From the NCBI GenBank assembly GCA_028753945.1, contig JAPNXP010000007.1:5084001-5148000 (forward strand): 64,000 nucleotides of DNA, read 5' to 3'. The position numbers were made by a program, and so were the translations under genes. This document shows, in pieces, positions 20,037 through 31,263 of the stretch. Source of the DNA: Hexactinellida sp. DTS-2022 (taxonomy: Eukaryota > Porifera > Hexactinellida). How positions within the stretch are numbered: the stretch's first letter is position 1; each line of letters opens with the position of its first letter. Under the pieces are notes generated by a model. That model searched no databases and had not been told where the DNA came from. It worked only from the letters and a program-made list of their open reading frames with translations.

Positions 20037-23000
20037 TTAGTTTATTTCTGTGGATTTAACAAGCGCGGATTCCATATGGAATTTAACATACTGCCGTACG
20101 ATCGGGCCAATCTCATGATTCTGTGGAGTTTCACAACGGATTATTCGTTGTAGCATCAAATTACCGAATTTTATATCAAGGAATTGTCTACCGTCATGTG
20201 AACGTATTTTCCGCGTGGAAACCACATCCTGCAATGCGTATGAAAAAATAGAACGGTGTGTTGTTGTGTCTAAAAAGTGTACACCGAATTTGTTGACAGC
20301 CAATATACACTCCCCTGGAATCCTAAGGTCTGATACATTAAAAATTCGGAAGAAAGCAGAACCTGCGTGAGGCAGTGAACTCGCATGCAACACAAAATCT
20401 GATTTTGCTTGTTCAACCGAGTAATCAAAAATATCTTGGAATTTCTCCATCACAGCTTGTATCCACTGCTGAGGTGTCAAAGATCGCCAAATGCACTTAG
20501 GAATTATCTTAACCATGTCCTGACATTCAGGAGGCTCTGGATTTCCAAGCGCTCTATGCTGTAACGCGGAAAGTAACAACACCTTATCGCGAAATGATGG
20601 AATTATATTGCTCTCTTCATCCATGACAATAATGTTGCCTTTCAAATAGTTCTTCAGTACTTGGTGGTAAGCGATCTCTGTTAGGAAAGAGTTTTTCAAC
20701 TTCAATTGATGGAACCATAGAACACGCTTGAAGAAAACTTTATAATCTAAAAATTCCTTTTCAATCAGGTTCATGACGTCAAACATGTACTCGTTTGCTT
20801 CCAATGGTAATATTTGCGTTTTCTCACCAAAATTGATAAACAATAAGAACTCTTGCACAATTACTGAACTCACAATACCCATTTCTTCACAGATACACAG
20901 TTTAACATCGTGTACTGTTGTATGACTGAATATCTTAACTACTTTTGTCAGATTTCCTGGTAGAAACACGCAAATTAGCTTTGAATATTTACTCCCTATA
21001 AGCGCATTAAGTTCGTTATCTCCTGGTGGATTCTGTCTAGGGCCAATCCTACACATTTTCCTTACCGCGATAAGACAGTTCATTGCTATGCCGTGGTACA
21101 TGCTCTGTGTGTCATCAGAAATAACCTGAAAATGCTGTAGCAAGTAAGACTGTAGAATTACGGAACAAGGAAAGAAAGAAGTGCAGATGTACATGAGACG
21201 CCAACCTCTCCCACAGCTGTCACTCTTGTGACTGCTGTTATTCGTTGTCTGTTTTACGAGCTGACAGAATATCTCATCACGGAGCTCTTCATTCTCTAAA
21301 CCCAGTTTCAACATGAATGTGACTATTTCCGCATCAATCCTCCCTTTGCTCATATAATCACCCATGAATATCATTATATTCAGGAAGCCCTCAACAGCTA
21401 GTTTGTTCAGATTGACATCATTCGGATTCAGGCGAAGTAAACTTGATTCCAAAGGCGTTTTAGTGTATGTGAACAATCTTGTAATACTGAAATGATTAAC
21501 AGACGGTTTAACTCGAGTGCCTATAAATTTTTCTCTGATAGAACCAGTTATTGTAAGCTTTTTAATACGAAGCGAGGATGCGAATCTCTTTTCATATTCA
21601 ACTCTCTCTTTACCGAACCTAAAGTGCTTAGCAGCGAATTCAGTCATGGCCCATTTGAATGTAGCGCTGCTACTGCGTGATATTAACTTGGACGATCTTC
21701 TGGTTATGAGAGGGGGTCTACGGGTCGGGACATAGTCTTCAGTACTCTCGTTTTCCTTCGGCATTTGATTTACCATCAAATCAATCACAGACTTTGTTCT
21801 ATCCTCTACCTCGGTTATGATGGGTAGCGAACTCATGCGTTTGTTGTTTTGGTACTCAGCTCGCTCAACAGCTGCTGCTGTAGGCTGATCGCCGATAATA
21901 GGCACCACTAGGTCGCGAGGAAAAACACCTTTTTGATCCCCTATTTCGCCATACAGCCAGCCTTGATCCAAATCGCGTCTAACCAATAGTTTTATTACAG
22001 ATCCCTTCGTGAATGACAATAAACTTTTTTCCTCAGTAATGTATTCTCTTGTCGCTAGAACAAATTGATAATCAGCTTCTAACAAGGTTATCTGACTATT
22101 AATTAGATCAACAATTTGCAACGTAAACTCAGACACAAATTGGAGTTCACGTGAGTTGCCAATTGAAAGTTTGAATAACTTTGGATTGATTGTAGTGCAC
22201 TCGTGTATACTATTGAATTCGTAAGTGTCTAGAGCCTGGAGCATATCTCCCTCAGATTGCTGTTTTATTAAAGTTAAGCCTGAATGTCCGACGCTCAAAT
22301 GAGTGAATCTAGCTGAGCTACCCACACCTGAAACAGGGAAAATAGCAGAGAAATAAAACTGCCAAGAGCGAGCAGCGTTTATAATAGATTTCTTAACCGC
22401 AATACTTGAATCTGAGTTGAAGAGAGTTATGTTGTATTCTCGGAACATTTCGAGCATATTCTGACGTTCTTGTGGTGAGATTCTAAGACAAAGTTGGGAG
22501 TAAACATCTTGAAGTATTTGGAAGAAAAGTAAATCTAACATAATTGGATTTTCAATGTCTTCTCCTGGAGTGAAATATTCTTTTCTTAGCATGAAATGCC
22601 AGGGGGGTTCTGTGTAGGAAATGGGACAAGTTTCAATTTTAGGATATCTGAATATCTGAGTTGAAGGTTTTGGAGGAAAATTAGTTTTCAGGTCAGCTGT
22701 GATTACTGTAGGAGTTGCCAATTGTTTAAAATCATCACAAGAAATTGATTGATTTAAACTTCTGTTGTCGGGATCAGTGAAAATTGGATCAAATATGTTA
22801 TCCAAGTAAGTTGAAAGTTTATCAGGTCTTAGTCTAGTAGGTGTACATTCACCGTCTGCACTTGATGGGAAATTCCTTGGCTTCACTCCTCTCCATGAAA
22901 AGAGATAAGGCGAGTGGGGTTGCTTTGTGAAGAAAGGAGGCAATTCTAATAGAGAGATAGCGTCTAATACGTATGCAAAGGTTGGAATTTCTATTCTCTG

Positions 23001-26000
23001 TATGTCATCTTGTAATATAACGCTCCAACCGTTTGTCGATGTTAGCTTTGATGTAATCCGAGACTTTATCAAAGCAGTTCCTAAATCATGCCCTTTAGTC
23101 CACGAGTCTAGACTGATAATCTTAGACTTACCAGAACGAATAATGTCTGAGTATTCAATGTGAAGTGTTACTGTATTGAATTCCTTCGCAGATCTCCATT
23201 CCAGCAAACAAGGTGGAAAACTCCTTTGTAACTGACAGTCTGTAGTTCTCAGTAGTTTGTACTGACAGAAAGCTTTGTATCCGTCAAATGCGTAATTTGA
23301 GACATAATTTAGCATGAAAGGGTGAATTTCCTTAGGCAATGGGAAAGAACACATACAAAGAGCAAGTAATACCCAAGCCTTGCTTAATTCATCTTCGTTA
23401 AAGTTAAATCGAGTCTGATTACAGATCTGCACGATTAGTTCTTCTTGCAGCTGTGAAGAAGCAAGTACTTTGTGTATGATGTAATTCCCAAACGTTATTT
23501 CATCCTGGAAAGATAATCTGTCGTTTGACATAAACTCTTGGACTAACAAGAACATTATCTTTGCTTCCTTATCAATGGAGGGACTTAGTTTCAGAAAGGA
23601 TATAGGAACTTTATTTTTAACCATTACCCATTCTCTGTCTTCTTGGAAGAAAGCTTTCACGTATTTAGAAAACGGACAATTGTTAATAGCATTGGGGAGA
23701 TCTCTTAGATTGGAGGGTACTTCTACAATCTGATTCACTTGATCCTGTTCTAACTTCTTAAGGTCCGTGTGTATGTGTGGGTGTGACCATAGTTTGTTGA
23801 TAGCATCAAGCAGTGCTGTTATATTAAATCCAAACTCAGTTTGTTCAGATAGAGGGGGAGGGGGAGGGGGGAAAATAAAACTTGATTCGTCATCATCATT
23901 TTGTGTTTTTTGCTTGATTTGTATATTGTTCTGTGTTGGTTTTGTTATTGGTTGTTTACTGAGCTGTAGTGCAACTTGTTCAGCTCGTTTTAATGCCTGT
24001 TTCTGTATCTTTTCGCGGTCGGAACGCCTTTTCTCTTCAACAAGGATAAAATAACGCCGACGGACCTTTACCATACGAACAGTTGACTGAATATATATGG
24101 CATATTTTCTGAATTTCAAAAATCGTCTTCTAACCAAGAATCCTCTCACAGCTGATTGCAATATACAAACAGAAGCTTTGATGCGAAGAAAAGTCATTCG
24201 AGTCAAATAGCCACGCACAACTTTTTGAATGGTAACACACTTCGATTGTATTTCTATTAATTTAGTTTTCTCTAAAAATAACTCTGTTGTTTCCCGAAGA
24301 AAAACTTTATTTCGACCAATCTGAAAACCAGTAGCAGTCACAGATTTCAGAATATGGCTTATTCCTCCTTTCGGTGTCATTTCGCGAAGTTTATCCTTAT
24401 TCCTAGCGAGAAAATGGAATCTTGTTAGGAAAGCATCGAAGTATAAGCGAATAGGGTAACCTGACTTACGAATTCTTATTGTCTCTAACATGCCCGAATA
24501 CCTTAACTGTTCTAACACTAATTTCTCAATGAATTTTAAGGGTGACTTGTCATCATTAGGTTTTATACAGCGTACGAAAAATGGATGGCATTTCTTCATA
24601 GTTTCAATTAGAGAGTTGAGAGATGAACTAAATTTAGCTGCAACAGTTGGCATGCGTTTTCTAGTAGCAGTACCAGAAATAGTTTGGTTAGGTTGAGAGG
24701 TGGGTATTTGGGTGAAGATTGAAGAAATGAATGGTAAATTCGAATCTTGAAGAATGTTAACAAAGTCATTTCTAAGAACATCTCTGTTTTTATCTAAAAA
24801 ATATTCAACACTATACCATACGTTACCAGCGTAATGGCGAATGCCGAAAACTAACACTTTTTGTTTAGGATGAATGTAGTTTGAATGTTGGCTGTGTTCG
24901 TGGTGACATTTGTCGAGGAAAGATTCGTCAGTGCTTCTTGGGAAATGACTCTCATCATCGAGAATATGCAATAGACCAATTGGATATTTTGAAATTAGAT
25001 CTATACAAGGTTGGTTATCGCGAAATTCTATCGTTTTCCAGTCAATTTTCTCGTTCATATACTCTTCTTGTTCAAGATGGAAGATATACTGATTGAAATA
25101 ATACTGGAGTTGCTCATTCGCGTAATTAATACACAACTGTTCGAGACTATTAACTTGGAACATTTCAAAGCCAAAAATATCCAGGACTGCAATGGAAGCT
25201 GAGTATTTTGACAAAGATTCGTGTACAATGCTATTTATCTTCATAACAAGCCAGTTGAATAGATGTGAGTAAAGTGCCTTCGCAAGTGCATCCCTAGCAT
25301 CTAGAGCCTGCTCGACAGATAAGGGAGTGTGGAATTCTTCTCCACGAGTCACAGTGCGTTTGTGAACAAGCGCAGTTTGAAGTCTTTCTTGTTTAACCTG
25401 CAGCTGAGAGCAGCAAGCAACTAAGGCATCAGTGCTCTTGAACAATGCGACTTGATCTTCTTTGCTTTTCGCACGAAAACATACATTCCCTAAATGCAGG
25501 ATGCTAGCTAGCAAATGGAACAATCCTTCTTTCTCTATATCGTGTATGCCCAAAAAATCAATCGCTTCGCTTAGCCTATGGAAATCTTGGCTATCATCTT
25601 TACCTTCAAATTGAATAGAGCGACCTTGGTTCAAATAAAAATACTTATCAGAGGTCAACAGGCCTAGTTTATCTAATCTTTCTTGAGAAAGTCCGGAAAC
25701 CATTTCGTAGAAAACATGATAGTTTCTCTCTTCGTCAGCATGAAACACAATGCGAGATTTTTCGAGCAAATAATCTGAAATCTTAGCTCCCACAATACAG
25801 CCTTGTTTATCGAAAAATACTTCAGTGTATTTCCCAAAACGGCTTGAATTGTCGTTTCGAATCGTTTTCGCATTTCCGAATGATTCAAGTATTGGGGTTG
25901 CCTCAAGAATCTTCTCAGTGATTAGATTTTGTGTCGATTTATTAATAATAGCTAAATACTGCAGAACTAGCTTGGTTGACTCGGTTTTACCAGCTCCACT

Positions 26001-26471
26001 TTCTCCACTGACAACCAAACACTGATTCTGCCTATTAGCATTCATATGCATATAAGCCGAGTTTGCAATAGCGAATATATGTGGGGGCAGTGCTCCCAAA
26101 AGCTGGCCTTCATAAGCACGAGCCGTCTCAACATTATAAATATCAAACATATGATAGGGATTAATAGCAATTAGGATACTACCTGTGTAGGTGTAAATGA
26201 GATCGTGTTTGTATCGTAGCTTTAAGTTGTATACCATTGAGCCTTCATGTAGCTGTGAAAGCTTTATCATATCTTCAGTACCTTTTTCAGGTAAAGAATC
26301 GCGCTTTTTCACTGATTCTGTGAGCTGTGAAAACATAATGTTATGTTCCTTACCACTTGCTTCTATTATTAAATTTCCATCTTTAACTCTGCTTCTGACT
26401 TTCCCAGGCAATAGGTAGCCTTCTCCAATTTCTACCCAAACGATTGCTCCGATTGGGAATTCTGCTACCAT
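20037..26471 (-). CDS. MYO7: MyTH4-FERM myosin, class VII type
   Basis: 2144 aa in one exon. Motor at ~60-745 with P-loop GESGAGKT (156-163), switch I NDNSSRFGK, switch II DIFGFE and SH1-helix region EQLRYSGMLETI. Three IQ motifs follow at ~750-830 (IQKVVRGYLTRM; LQSAVRGFLVRR; IQSTVRMVKVRR), then a short charged helix and a polyproline run (FPPPPPPL). The tail order is MyTH4 (from ~975), FERM1, SH3 (~1500-1565, SFTKGSVIKLLVRRD), MyTH4-2 (~1700-1800), FERM2 to the end. That is the class VII architecture, shared in part with XV/XXII. Known: myosin VII moves on actin and builds filopodia, microvilli or stereocilia links. Length matches human MYO7A (2215), which has five IQs. Intronless over 6.4 kb. 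Confidence 0.95.
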   Translation of the reverse strand: MVAEFPIGAIVWVEIGEGYLLPGKVRSRVKDGNLIIEASGKEHNIMFSQLTESVKKRDSLPEKGTEDMIKLSQLHEGSMVYNLKLRYKHDLIYTYTGSILIAINPYHMFDIYNVETARAYEGQLLGALPPHIFAIANSAYMHMNANRQNQCLVVSGESGAGKTESTKLVLQYLAIINKSTQNLITEKILEATPILESFGNAKTIRNDNSSRFGKYTEVFFDKQGCIVGAKISDYLLEKSRIVFHADEERNYHVFYEMVSGLSQERLDKLGLLTSDKYFYLNQGRSIQFEGKDDSQDFHRLSEAIDFLGIHDIEKEGLFHLLASILHLGNVCFRAKSKEDQVALFKSTDALVACCSQLQVKQERLQTALVHKRTVTRGEEFHTPLSVEQALDARDALAKALYSHLFNWLVMKINSIVHESLSKYSASIAVLDIFGFEMFQVNSLEQLCINYANEQLQYYFNQYIFHLEQEEYMNEKIDWKTIEFRDNQPCIDLISKYPIGLLHILDDESHFPRSTDESFLDKCHHEHSQHSNYIHPKQKVLVFGIRHYAGNVWYSVEYFLDKNRDVLRNDFVNILQDSNLPFISSIFTQIPTSQPNQTISGTATRKRMPTVAAKFSSSLNSLIETMKKCHPFFVRCIKPNDDKSPLKFIEKLVLEQLRYSGMLETIRIRKSGYPIRLYFDAFLTRFHFLARNKDKLREMTPKGGISHILKSVTATGFQIGRNKVFLRETTELFLEKTKLIEIQSKCVTIQKVVRGYLTRMTFLRIKASVCILQSAVRGFLVRRRFLKFRKYAIYIQSTVRMVKVRRRYFILVEEKRRSDREKIQKQALKRAEQVALQLSKQPITKPTQNNIQIKQKTQNDDDESSFIFPPPPPPLSEQTEFGFNITALLDAINKLWSHPHIHTDLKKLEQDQVNQIVEVPSNLRDLPNAINNCPFSKYVKAFFQEDREWVMVKNKVPISFLKLSPSIDKEAKIMFLLVQEFMSNDRLSFQDEITFGNYIIHKVLASSQLQEELIVQICNQTRFNFNEDELSKAWVLLALCMCSFPLPKEIHPFMLNYVSNYAFDGYKAFCQYKLLRTTDCQLQRSFPPCLLEWRSAKEFNTVTLHIEYSDIIRSGKSKIISLDSWTKGHDLGTALIKSRITSKLTSTNGWSVILQDDIQRIEIPTFAYVLDAISLLELPPFFTKQPHSPYLFSWRGVKPRNFPSSADGECTPTRLRPDKLSTYLDNIFDPIFTDPDNRSLNQSISCDDFKQLATPTVITADLKTNFPPKPSTQIFRYPKIETCPISYTEPPWHFMLRKEYFTPGEDIENPIMLDLLFFQILQDVYSQLCLRISPQERQNMLEMFREYNITLFNSDSSIAVKKSIINAARSWQFYFSAIFPVSGVGSSARFTHLSVGHSGLTLIKQQSEGDMLQALDTYEFNSIHECTTINPKLFKLSIGNSRELQFVSEFTLQIVDLINSQITLLEADYQFVLATREYITEEKSLLSFTKGSVIKLLVRRDLDQGWLYGEIGDQKGVFPRDLVVPIIGDQPTAAAVERAEYQNNKRMSSLPIITEVEDRTKSVIDLMVNQMPKENESTEDYVPTRRPPLITRRSSKLISRSSSATFKWAMTEFAAKHFRFGKERVEYEKRFASSLRIKKLTITGSIREKFIGTRVKPSVNHFSITRLFTYTKTPLESSLLRLNPNDVNLNKLAVEGFLNIMIFMGDYMSKGRIDAEIVTFMLKLGLENEELRDEIFCQLVKQTTNNSSHKSDSCGRGWRLMYICTSFFPCSVILQSYLLQHFQVISDDTQSMYHGIAMNCLIAVRKMCRIGPRQNPPGDNELNALIGSKYSKLICVFLPGNLTKVVKIFSHTTVHDVKLCICEEMGIVSSVIVQEFLLFINFGEKTQILPLEANEYMFDVMNLIEKEFLDYKVFFKRVLWFHQLKLKNSFLTEIAYHQVLKNYLKGNIIVMDEESNIIPSFRDKVLLLSALQHRALGNPEPPECQDMVKIIPKCIWRSLTPQQWIQAVMEKFQDIFDYSVEQAKSDFVLHASSLPHAGSAFFRIFNVSDLRIPGECILAVNKFGVHFLDTTTHRSIFSYALQDVVSTRKIRSHDGRQFLDIKFGNLMLQRIIRCETPQNHEIGPIVRQYVKFHMESALVKSTEIN

Positions 26472-26744
26472 TCTAATTGCGCTGCTATAAATTGGAGAAT
26501 GTTGTAATGGAGAGAATAATTAAAAGAAAATAATTACATAAGATATACGTACAGTACAATAATGAATGATGAAATCAAAGTATTATATAATCGTCATAGC
26601 GTTAGGTATGTTAGCTTGTTGGCTTTCTCTCCAATTACAATTACAGAGTGAATTGTGGGGTACTTTGTTGGCAAACGAATGTCATATGGCACTTAGAGAC
26701 CCACATTATTTGGTAATTAAAAAGTTGTTATGGAAAGGAATGGC

Positions 26745-29700
26745 TTATTTACGTCTGTCTATGATTTTCCGAATCTTATTAAATCTCTCCGAAACTCGCA
26801 TACTCTCCGGGGTGACCATTCCTGGCGGAAAATCGAGAGAGAAGTTATGCTCGTTTGTTTTCAAAATGGATGAACTATCAGTACTGGACTCAGTGTAAGA
26901 TCCTTTGTTGTTGTACGACGCTTCTGGACTCCCACGTATGTACCTACGCTTGGCACCAATAAAGACATCAGGCAAGCTGTGACTGTGGTGAGGCCGGTGT
27001 GCGACAGTTTCCTTCCGGAGTTCAATGTGTGCGCGTGCGTCCCTTGTGTGGGAGTATGAATTGTACGCGTCGGGGTGAGGAGGGGGAGGAGATGTGAAGT
27101 AGGGAGGATACGGGGGTGGGAGGGGGGGCTGTGCGTGGTACGATTGTCTAGGCGATAAGTTGATTATCTCTCCATCTTCTATAGAATAATACAACCAGGG
27201 TGTTATCCAGGCGTGCTGGGCGCGCCTAAAGGAGCGTAATTTGGCAGGATTTTATTAGGCGTACAAAAATCGAGTCTAGGCCTACAATATCGAGAGTTAA
27301 AAAATAATAATAAAAAATATTTTAAAGTATTTGATGTCACTAAGCCTTTTAGGTAGTTATTCTTTTGTTATTTTCTTTTTTTTTGTTGCACTAAATTATT
27401 ATTATTATTATTATAATAGACTTAATTAATACAAGATGACTAACCTAGGCGTACAAAATTAAAACTGAACGAGCTCAAACTAAATTTAGGAGCGAGATAA
27501 AATTTTTCCTGGATGAAAGCCTGAATACAACCCATAATGAATTAATACATGGCAATAAGATACAAGATACCTAGCTCTTGATCTGATAATTCCATGTCCC
27601 CATAAGTACTACTGTACTCAACTTTACTGCGATAATCTACCATCCGTACATTTCTTGGAGACCCCTTAGACGGAGTCTAAAGTACAATAATCCATCAGAG
27701 TTAGAATGGCACATATAACCACTAATTCCTTACGGAAGACATGCGTATATGTACATCACGGTCTGATCGATTGCTGTGATAAGAATTCCTATTGTCCTGA
27801 ATGAAATGTTTGCTAATATAATATATGGTTGTTTTTTGAAGTAGAATAAATTGCCCACGCTTAATAGGGGTCACTAATTACCTTTTCAATGTAAGAGTTA
27901 TGTGGTTGATATCTTGAATAATGATCTACAAATTGTATCAGGAAATCATAAGGTGATTACTTAAATAAATACATTTGCGGAGGAAATAAACATGGTTTTT
28001 CCTTCAGTTATGAATAATGAACTCGTTATCTGATTATAATTAGCATTCTAAGCAATTAATTTTGATTAACAATAAATATTATATTAATGTTACACCATGT
28101 TGCATGTATAAAGTAGTTAGAACATAAGTAATGAAATTATATAATATATAAAATAGTTGGAGCATAAACTTATTGTGAACCTACCAGGTGACCAAAAATC
28201 CAAAACAAATATACTTTATAATGAGCAAATGGTGCAATAATTACCTATTTCTAACAGTTGAATAGATCTCAAGCTAATGAATATTAAAACTTACAAGCAC
28301 GTCCTTCTCTATCACGAGAACTCTCACTAGCTAGAGATTCAAATGGATATAGATAGGAAATTAGGAAAATTAACGAAATTAACTCAACAAATCATCCCTT
28401 ACAGTAACGTGAATTAGAAAAATTTCCCGTATCCTCACGGCTCATGCTATTCGATAGGTTTCTATGGAAATAGTGTTCTTTCTCTCGATTAGGACTGGAA
28501 GGGTGATGGTAGTGCTCTCGCCTATCACGCAGCCTTGTTTCAGAGCTACACATTATAATCACATTAAATGACAAGAATTCACAGTTAACAGTCAAATTCC
28601 AACCTAATTTTCGAACAAATTCAGGCTAATCAATCAATTATAGAGAGGGTTTATAGAGTCGATCAAACGATTTTTTTGTGCAAATTGTATTTGGGAAAAG
28701 TTAACTAGAAATTTGTCAAAATTAGGAGCTTGCCACAATAACCGAAAGATTGTAAGCACTATATTTGGGGACGGTTAACAACTTCGCCATAAAGAGCACA
28801 AGTATATAATTACAATATTTAATCTTGCCTTGAAATATCTGGTTCAGAATTCTGATATCTGTTCTGTTGCTCACTATGGATAAATAATATTATAAAACAT
28901 CTTAATTATAATTTGTAAATCTATACCATGGACATACCCTCCTTGTGAATTGATGAACTCTTGTTTGTTAACACGGATCTTGTTAAAATCTTTAACCTAA
29001 TAGAAATTATAGAAATTGAACATAAACATCCCTTAAGCAGTAGTAAACATATTGTGAAGTCCGATTTAACTGCACTTATGTAATACCTCTTTACAATCTT
29101 TAACTGTGTGATTTCCTCCACAATTGAAACAAGATCGAGAAGGTCGATTAAAGGAATCCAATCTAAAGCAGAGTGATTATAAAATTAGGCGACATTAAAT
29201 TATATTTTAAAGCAGGGTTTTTTTTAAGGCCGTTCTTGGTGTAAAATTTGCACCAAGATTTTTTGGAATTACACCACGATTAAGGGTCGGCCGCGGCCGA
29301 TACAGTGTTGAGTTACACCAAGGCCGCGCTGAGTTGCACCAAGGTTTCAACCTTAAAAAACCCCCAGTTTTAAAGTACACAGTCAAGTTGGTTATTGCTT
29401 ATAAGAAAAAACGATCAGGAAAGATTTGTAAGAAAATATCATTCTTGTGAATTTTAATTATTTGTCAGAATAAGGACCTCACTGCATAAAAACATTTTAA
29501 AATTATAATATACACATACAGTCAATTCCGCTTAATAGAGTCACCTCGGGACCAGGTTGCTTTTACCCGTTAAGCGGAGAATCTATTAACCGAAAATATT
29601 TTAAGCCAAAATCTAATTCCGTCCTATAAATCTTTCGAAATTTTGACCCGATTAAGCAGTGAAATCTATTATCCGATGGCTCTATTAAGCGGAGTAGACT

Positions 29701-30852
29701 GTATACAAATATATACCTGAGAAGAGGTTTAACTACAAGAGTCTCATTGGAATTTGGTTGAAGGGGCTTGTTGCTTTTAGGTTCAACAATTCGATTGTAA
29801 ATCTGCGAATACCTACAGAAAGATTTTATAATAAAGTACATACTATAGTATGTTGTATACTCAGATGTTAAAACTAACTTTGGGAGTTTATTTGGAACCG
29901 TCGAAGGAGTTTTAGTAGGAACATCCGGATATCTCTCCATAGAAAAGAGATCGCTATATTCCACGCAACTCATGGCCTAAATAATATAGTATAAACCATG
30001 GCTTGTTTCTAGTGTGCATAGTAGTTAATCACCTGGTCATTAGATTCATCTGAAGTTTTAATTTCATCTTTGATATTCAATTCTTCGCGTTTCCGATTAC
30101 AGAAGTCTTGAATAATACAACCGAGCTCTTCCTTTATAGTGCTATTAAATATATAATTCTTGTTAAAATAATGAGAATATTTAAAAGTTACTTTATTAAC
30201 TTACTTTGAATGTTGAGTATTCGGAAATATAACAGTCAAGAGTGAGCGAGGTAAGCTGTTAATTCCAGAAAAAATATTTATAATAAGTGATAAAGTTAAC
30301 TACATACGAAATCGTAAAATATTGAACAAGTGACTCAAGAGGAATTAAAAGCGCCATGCTTATATTTAACATGATTAAATGAAGCCATAGTGTATACTTC
30401 AGTTTCCAACAGAAGTGGAAATAGTTAAGCTAGTAGCATATATCTACTATCGTTGAAAGAATGTACATGTGTCTATACTCTATAAAGTGTATTTAATACT
30501 TTACTTACGAAGTAGTTAGTCTCTGAAAATTAGCAAGTTCTTCTTCTAGCAATTGATCTAAGCAAAAGAGAGGAAAAGGTAAGAATTTTCTAGATTTTTT
30601 CGCTACAATAAAGAGCTTTAAACGGCACTAACTTTTATTTTCAAGTTTGTTAACGTATTCTTGTAAGTCACTCCTAGATTCATTATCACTAGAACTCGAG
30701 GTGCTTTCTGATATTTTCTTCACTTCCTGTTTGGTTGTACAAGTGTTTATTTGCACTACGCTTTTGCTATCAGTTATTTCAATTGCCGTAGGTCTCTTTG
30801 TAGTGGTAGTGGTAAATAACTCCTGCTTTACTGAACGTCGACCACTTGCCAT
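26745..30852 (-). CDS. ZCCHC8: ZCCHC8-like zinc-knuckle protein, about 14 exons
   Basis: Spliced by hand from GT/AG sites and phase. Exons: 30852-30633, 30557-30509, 30255-30205, 30141-30033, 29976-29840, 29812-29717, 29162-29087, 28869-28829, 28545-28403, 28326-28295, 28273-28245, 27773-27734, 27676-27571, 27178-26745. The total is 1563 nt, about 520 aa. Seen: N-terminal coiled coil spanning exons 1-2 (LENKNQLLEEELANF); helix TIKEELGCIIQDFCN; SQIYNRIV before the zinc knuckle CFNCGGNHTVKDC (CX2CX4HX4C); EDGEII and a polyproline block; C-terminal PPGMVTPES...ERFNKIRKII, like the MTR4-binding end of human ZCCHC8. Known: ZCCHC8 scaffolds the nuclear NEXT complex that feeds RNA to the exosome. 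No PSP domain is evident. The intron after 28829 appears to use a GC donor. Exons at 28326-28245 are the least certain. Confidence 0.8.
29213..29367. mobile_element. hAT-type MITE with 8-bp target duplication
   Basis: 155 bp flanked by identical TTTTAAAG (29205-29212 and 29368-29375). The termini CAGGGTTTTTTTTAAGG and CCTTAAAAAACCCCCAG are inverted repeats. The interior repeats 'tgcaccaag/ttacacca' and a GC-rich palindrome (ggccgcggcc). An 8-bp duplication and CAGGG ends are hallmarks of hAT elements. It sits in the ZCCHC8 intron just upstream of the zinc-knuckle exon. The perfect duplication implies a young insertion. Confidence 0.9.
29519..29701. mobile_element. TA-flanked MITE, CCGCTTAATAGAG family, copy 1
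   Basis: 183 bp flanked by TA on both sides, beginning CAGTCAATTCCGCTTAATAG and ending TATTAAGCGGAGTAGACTG. Interior 'tcacctcgggaccaggttgctt' is shared with the copy at 53757-53943. It lies inside a ZCCHC8 intron. No ORF; non-autonomous Tc1/mariner-pogo type. Confidence 0.85.
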
Positions 30853-31263
30853 TAAAACTATTTTAATCAAAATTATGAATTGGCTTTATATGTAGTATAA
30901 TAAAGTTTAGCTCGTAAGACCATATCACACAAATCAGGAATTGAAATATATGAAAACAACATTTTGAAATATTTTCAATAATGAAGTCTTATTAATTAAT
31001 TAAACTAAAAAGCACAATTTTCAATACTATACGTACTTGGGAAATCCAAGGTTATTTACAAAGTAGAAATAACACACTAAAGCAATTCAATATAAACCAA
31101 GGCCGATGATTCATGCATATAGAAATACAATACTTAGAAAGTATACGCACACTTAAAGAGTTAAGATTAGTTATTAAGATATCAAATCGATGTCAAAGTT
31201 AGAAAATATGTGTACCTATAGTACTACAAGTATGGATTAATTAATCAGAATAACTAATCCACT
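30853..31263. other. Intergenic spacer between PARP14-like and ZCCHC8
   Basis: About 410 bp, AT-rich, no gene or repeat recognised. It holds the ZCCHC8 promoter and the 3' flank of the PARP14-like gene. Confidence 0.5.

Noticed and set aside
26566-26898. Plus-strand 110-codon ORF with a hydrophobic N-terminus
   Set aside because: It overlaps the ZCCHC8 last exon antisense, shows no family match, and its hydrophobic start lies in short AT-rich intergenic DNA.
28327-28330. ZCCHC8 exon start at 28330 instead of 28326
   Set aside because: It yields a plausible Ser/Arg-rich peptide but leaves a phase that runs into a stop in the next exon; kept as an open alternative only.
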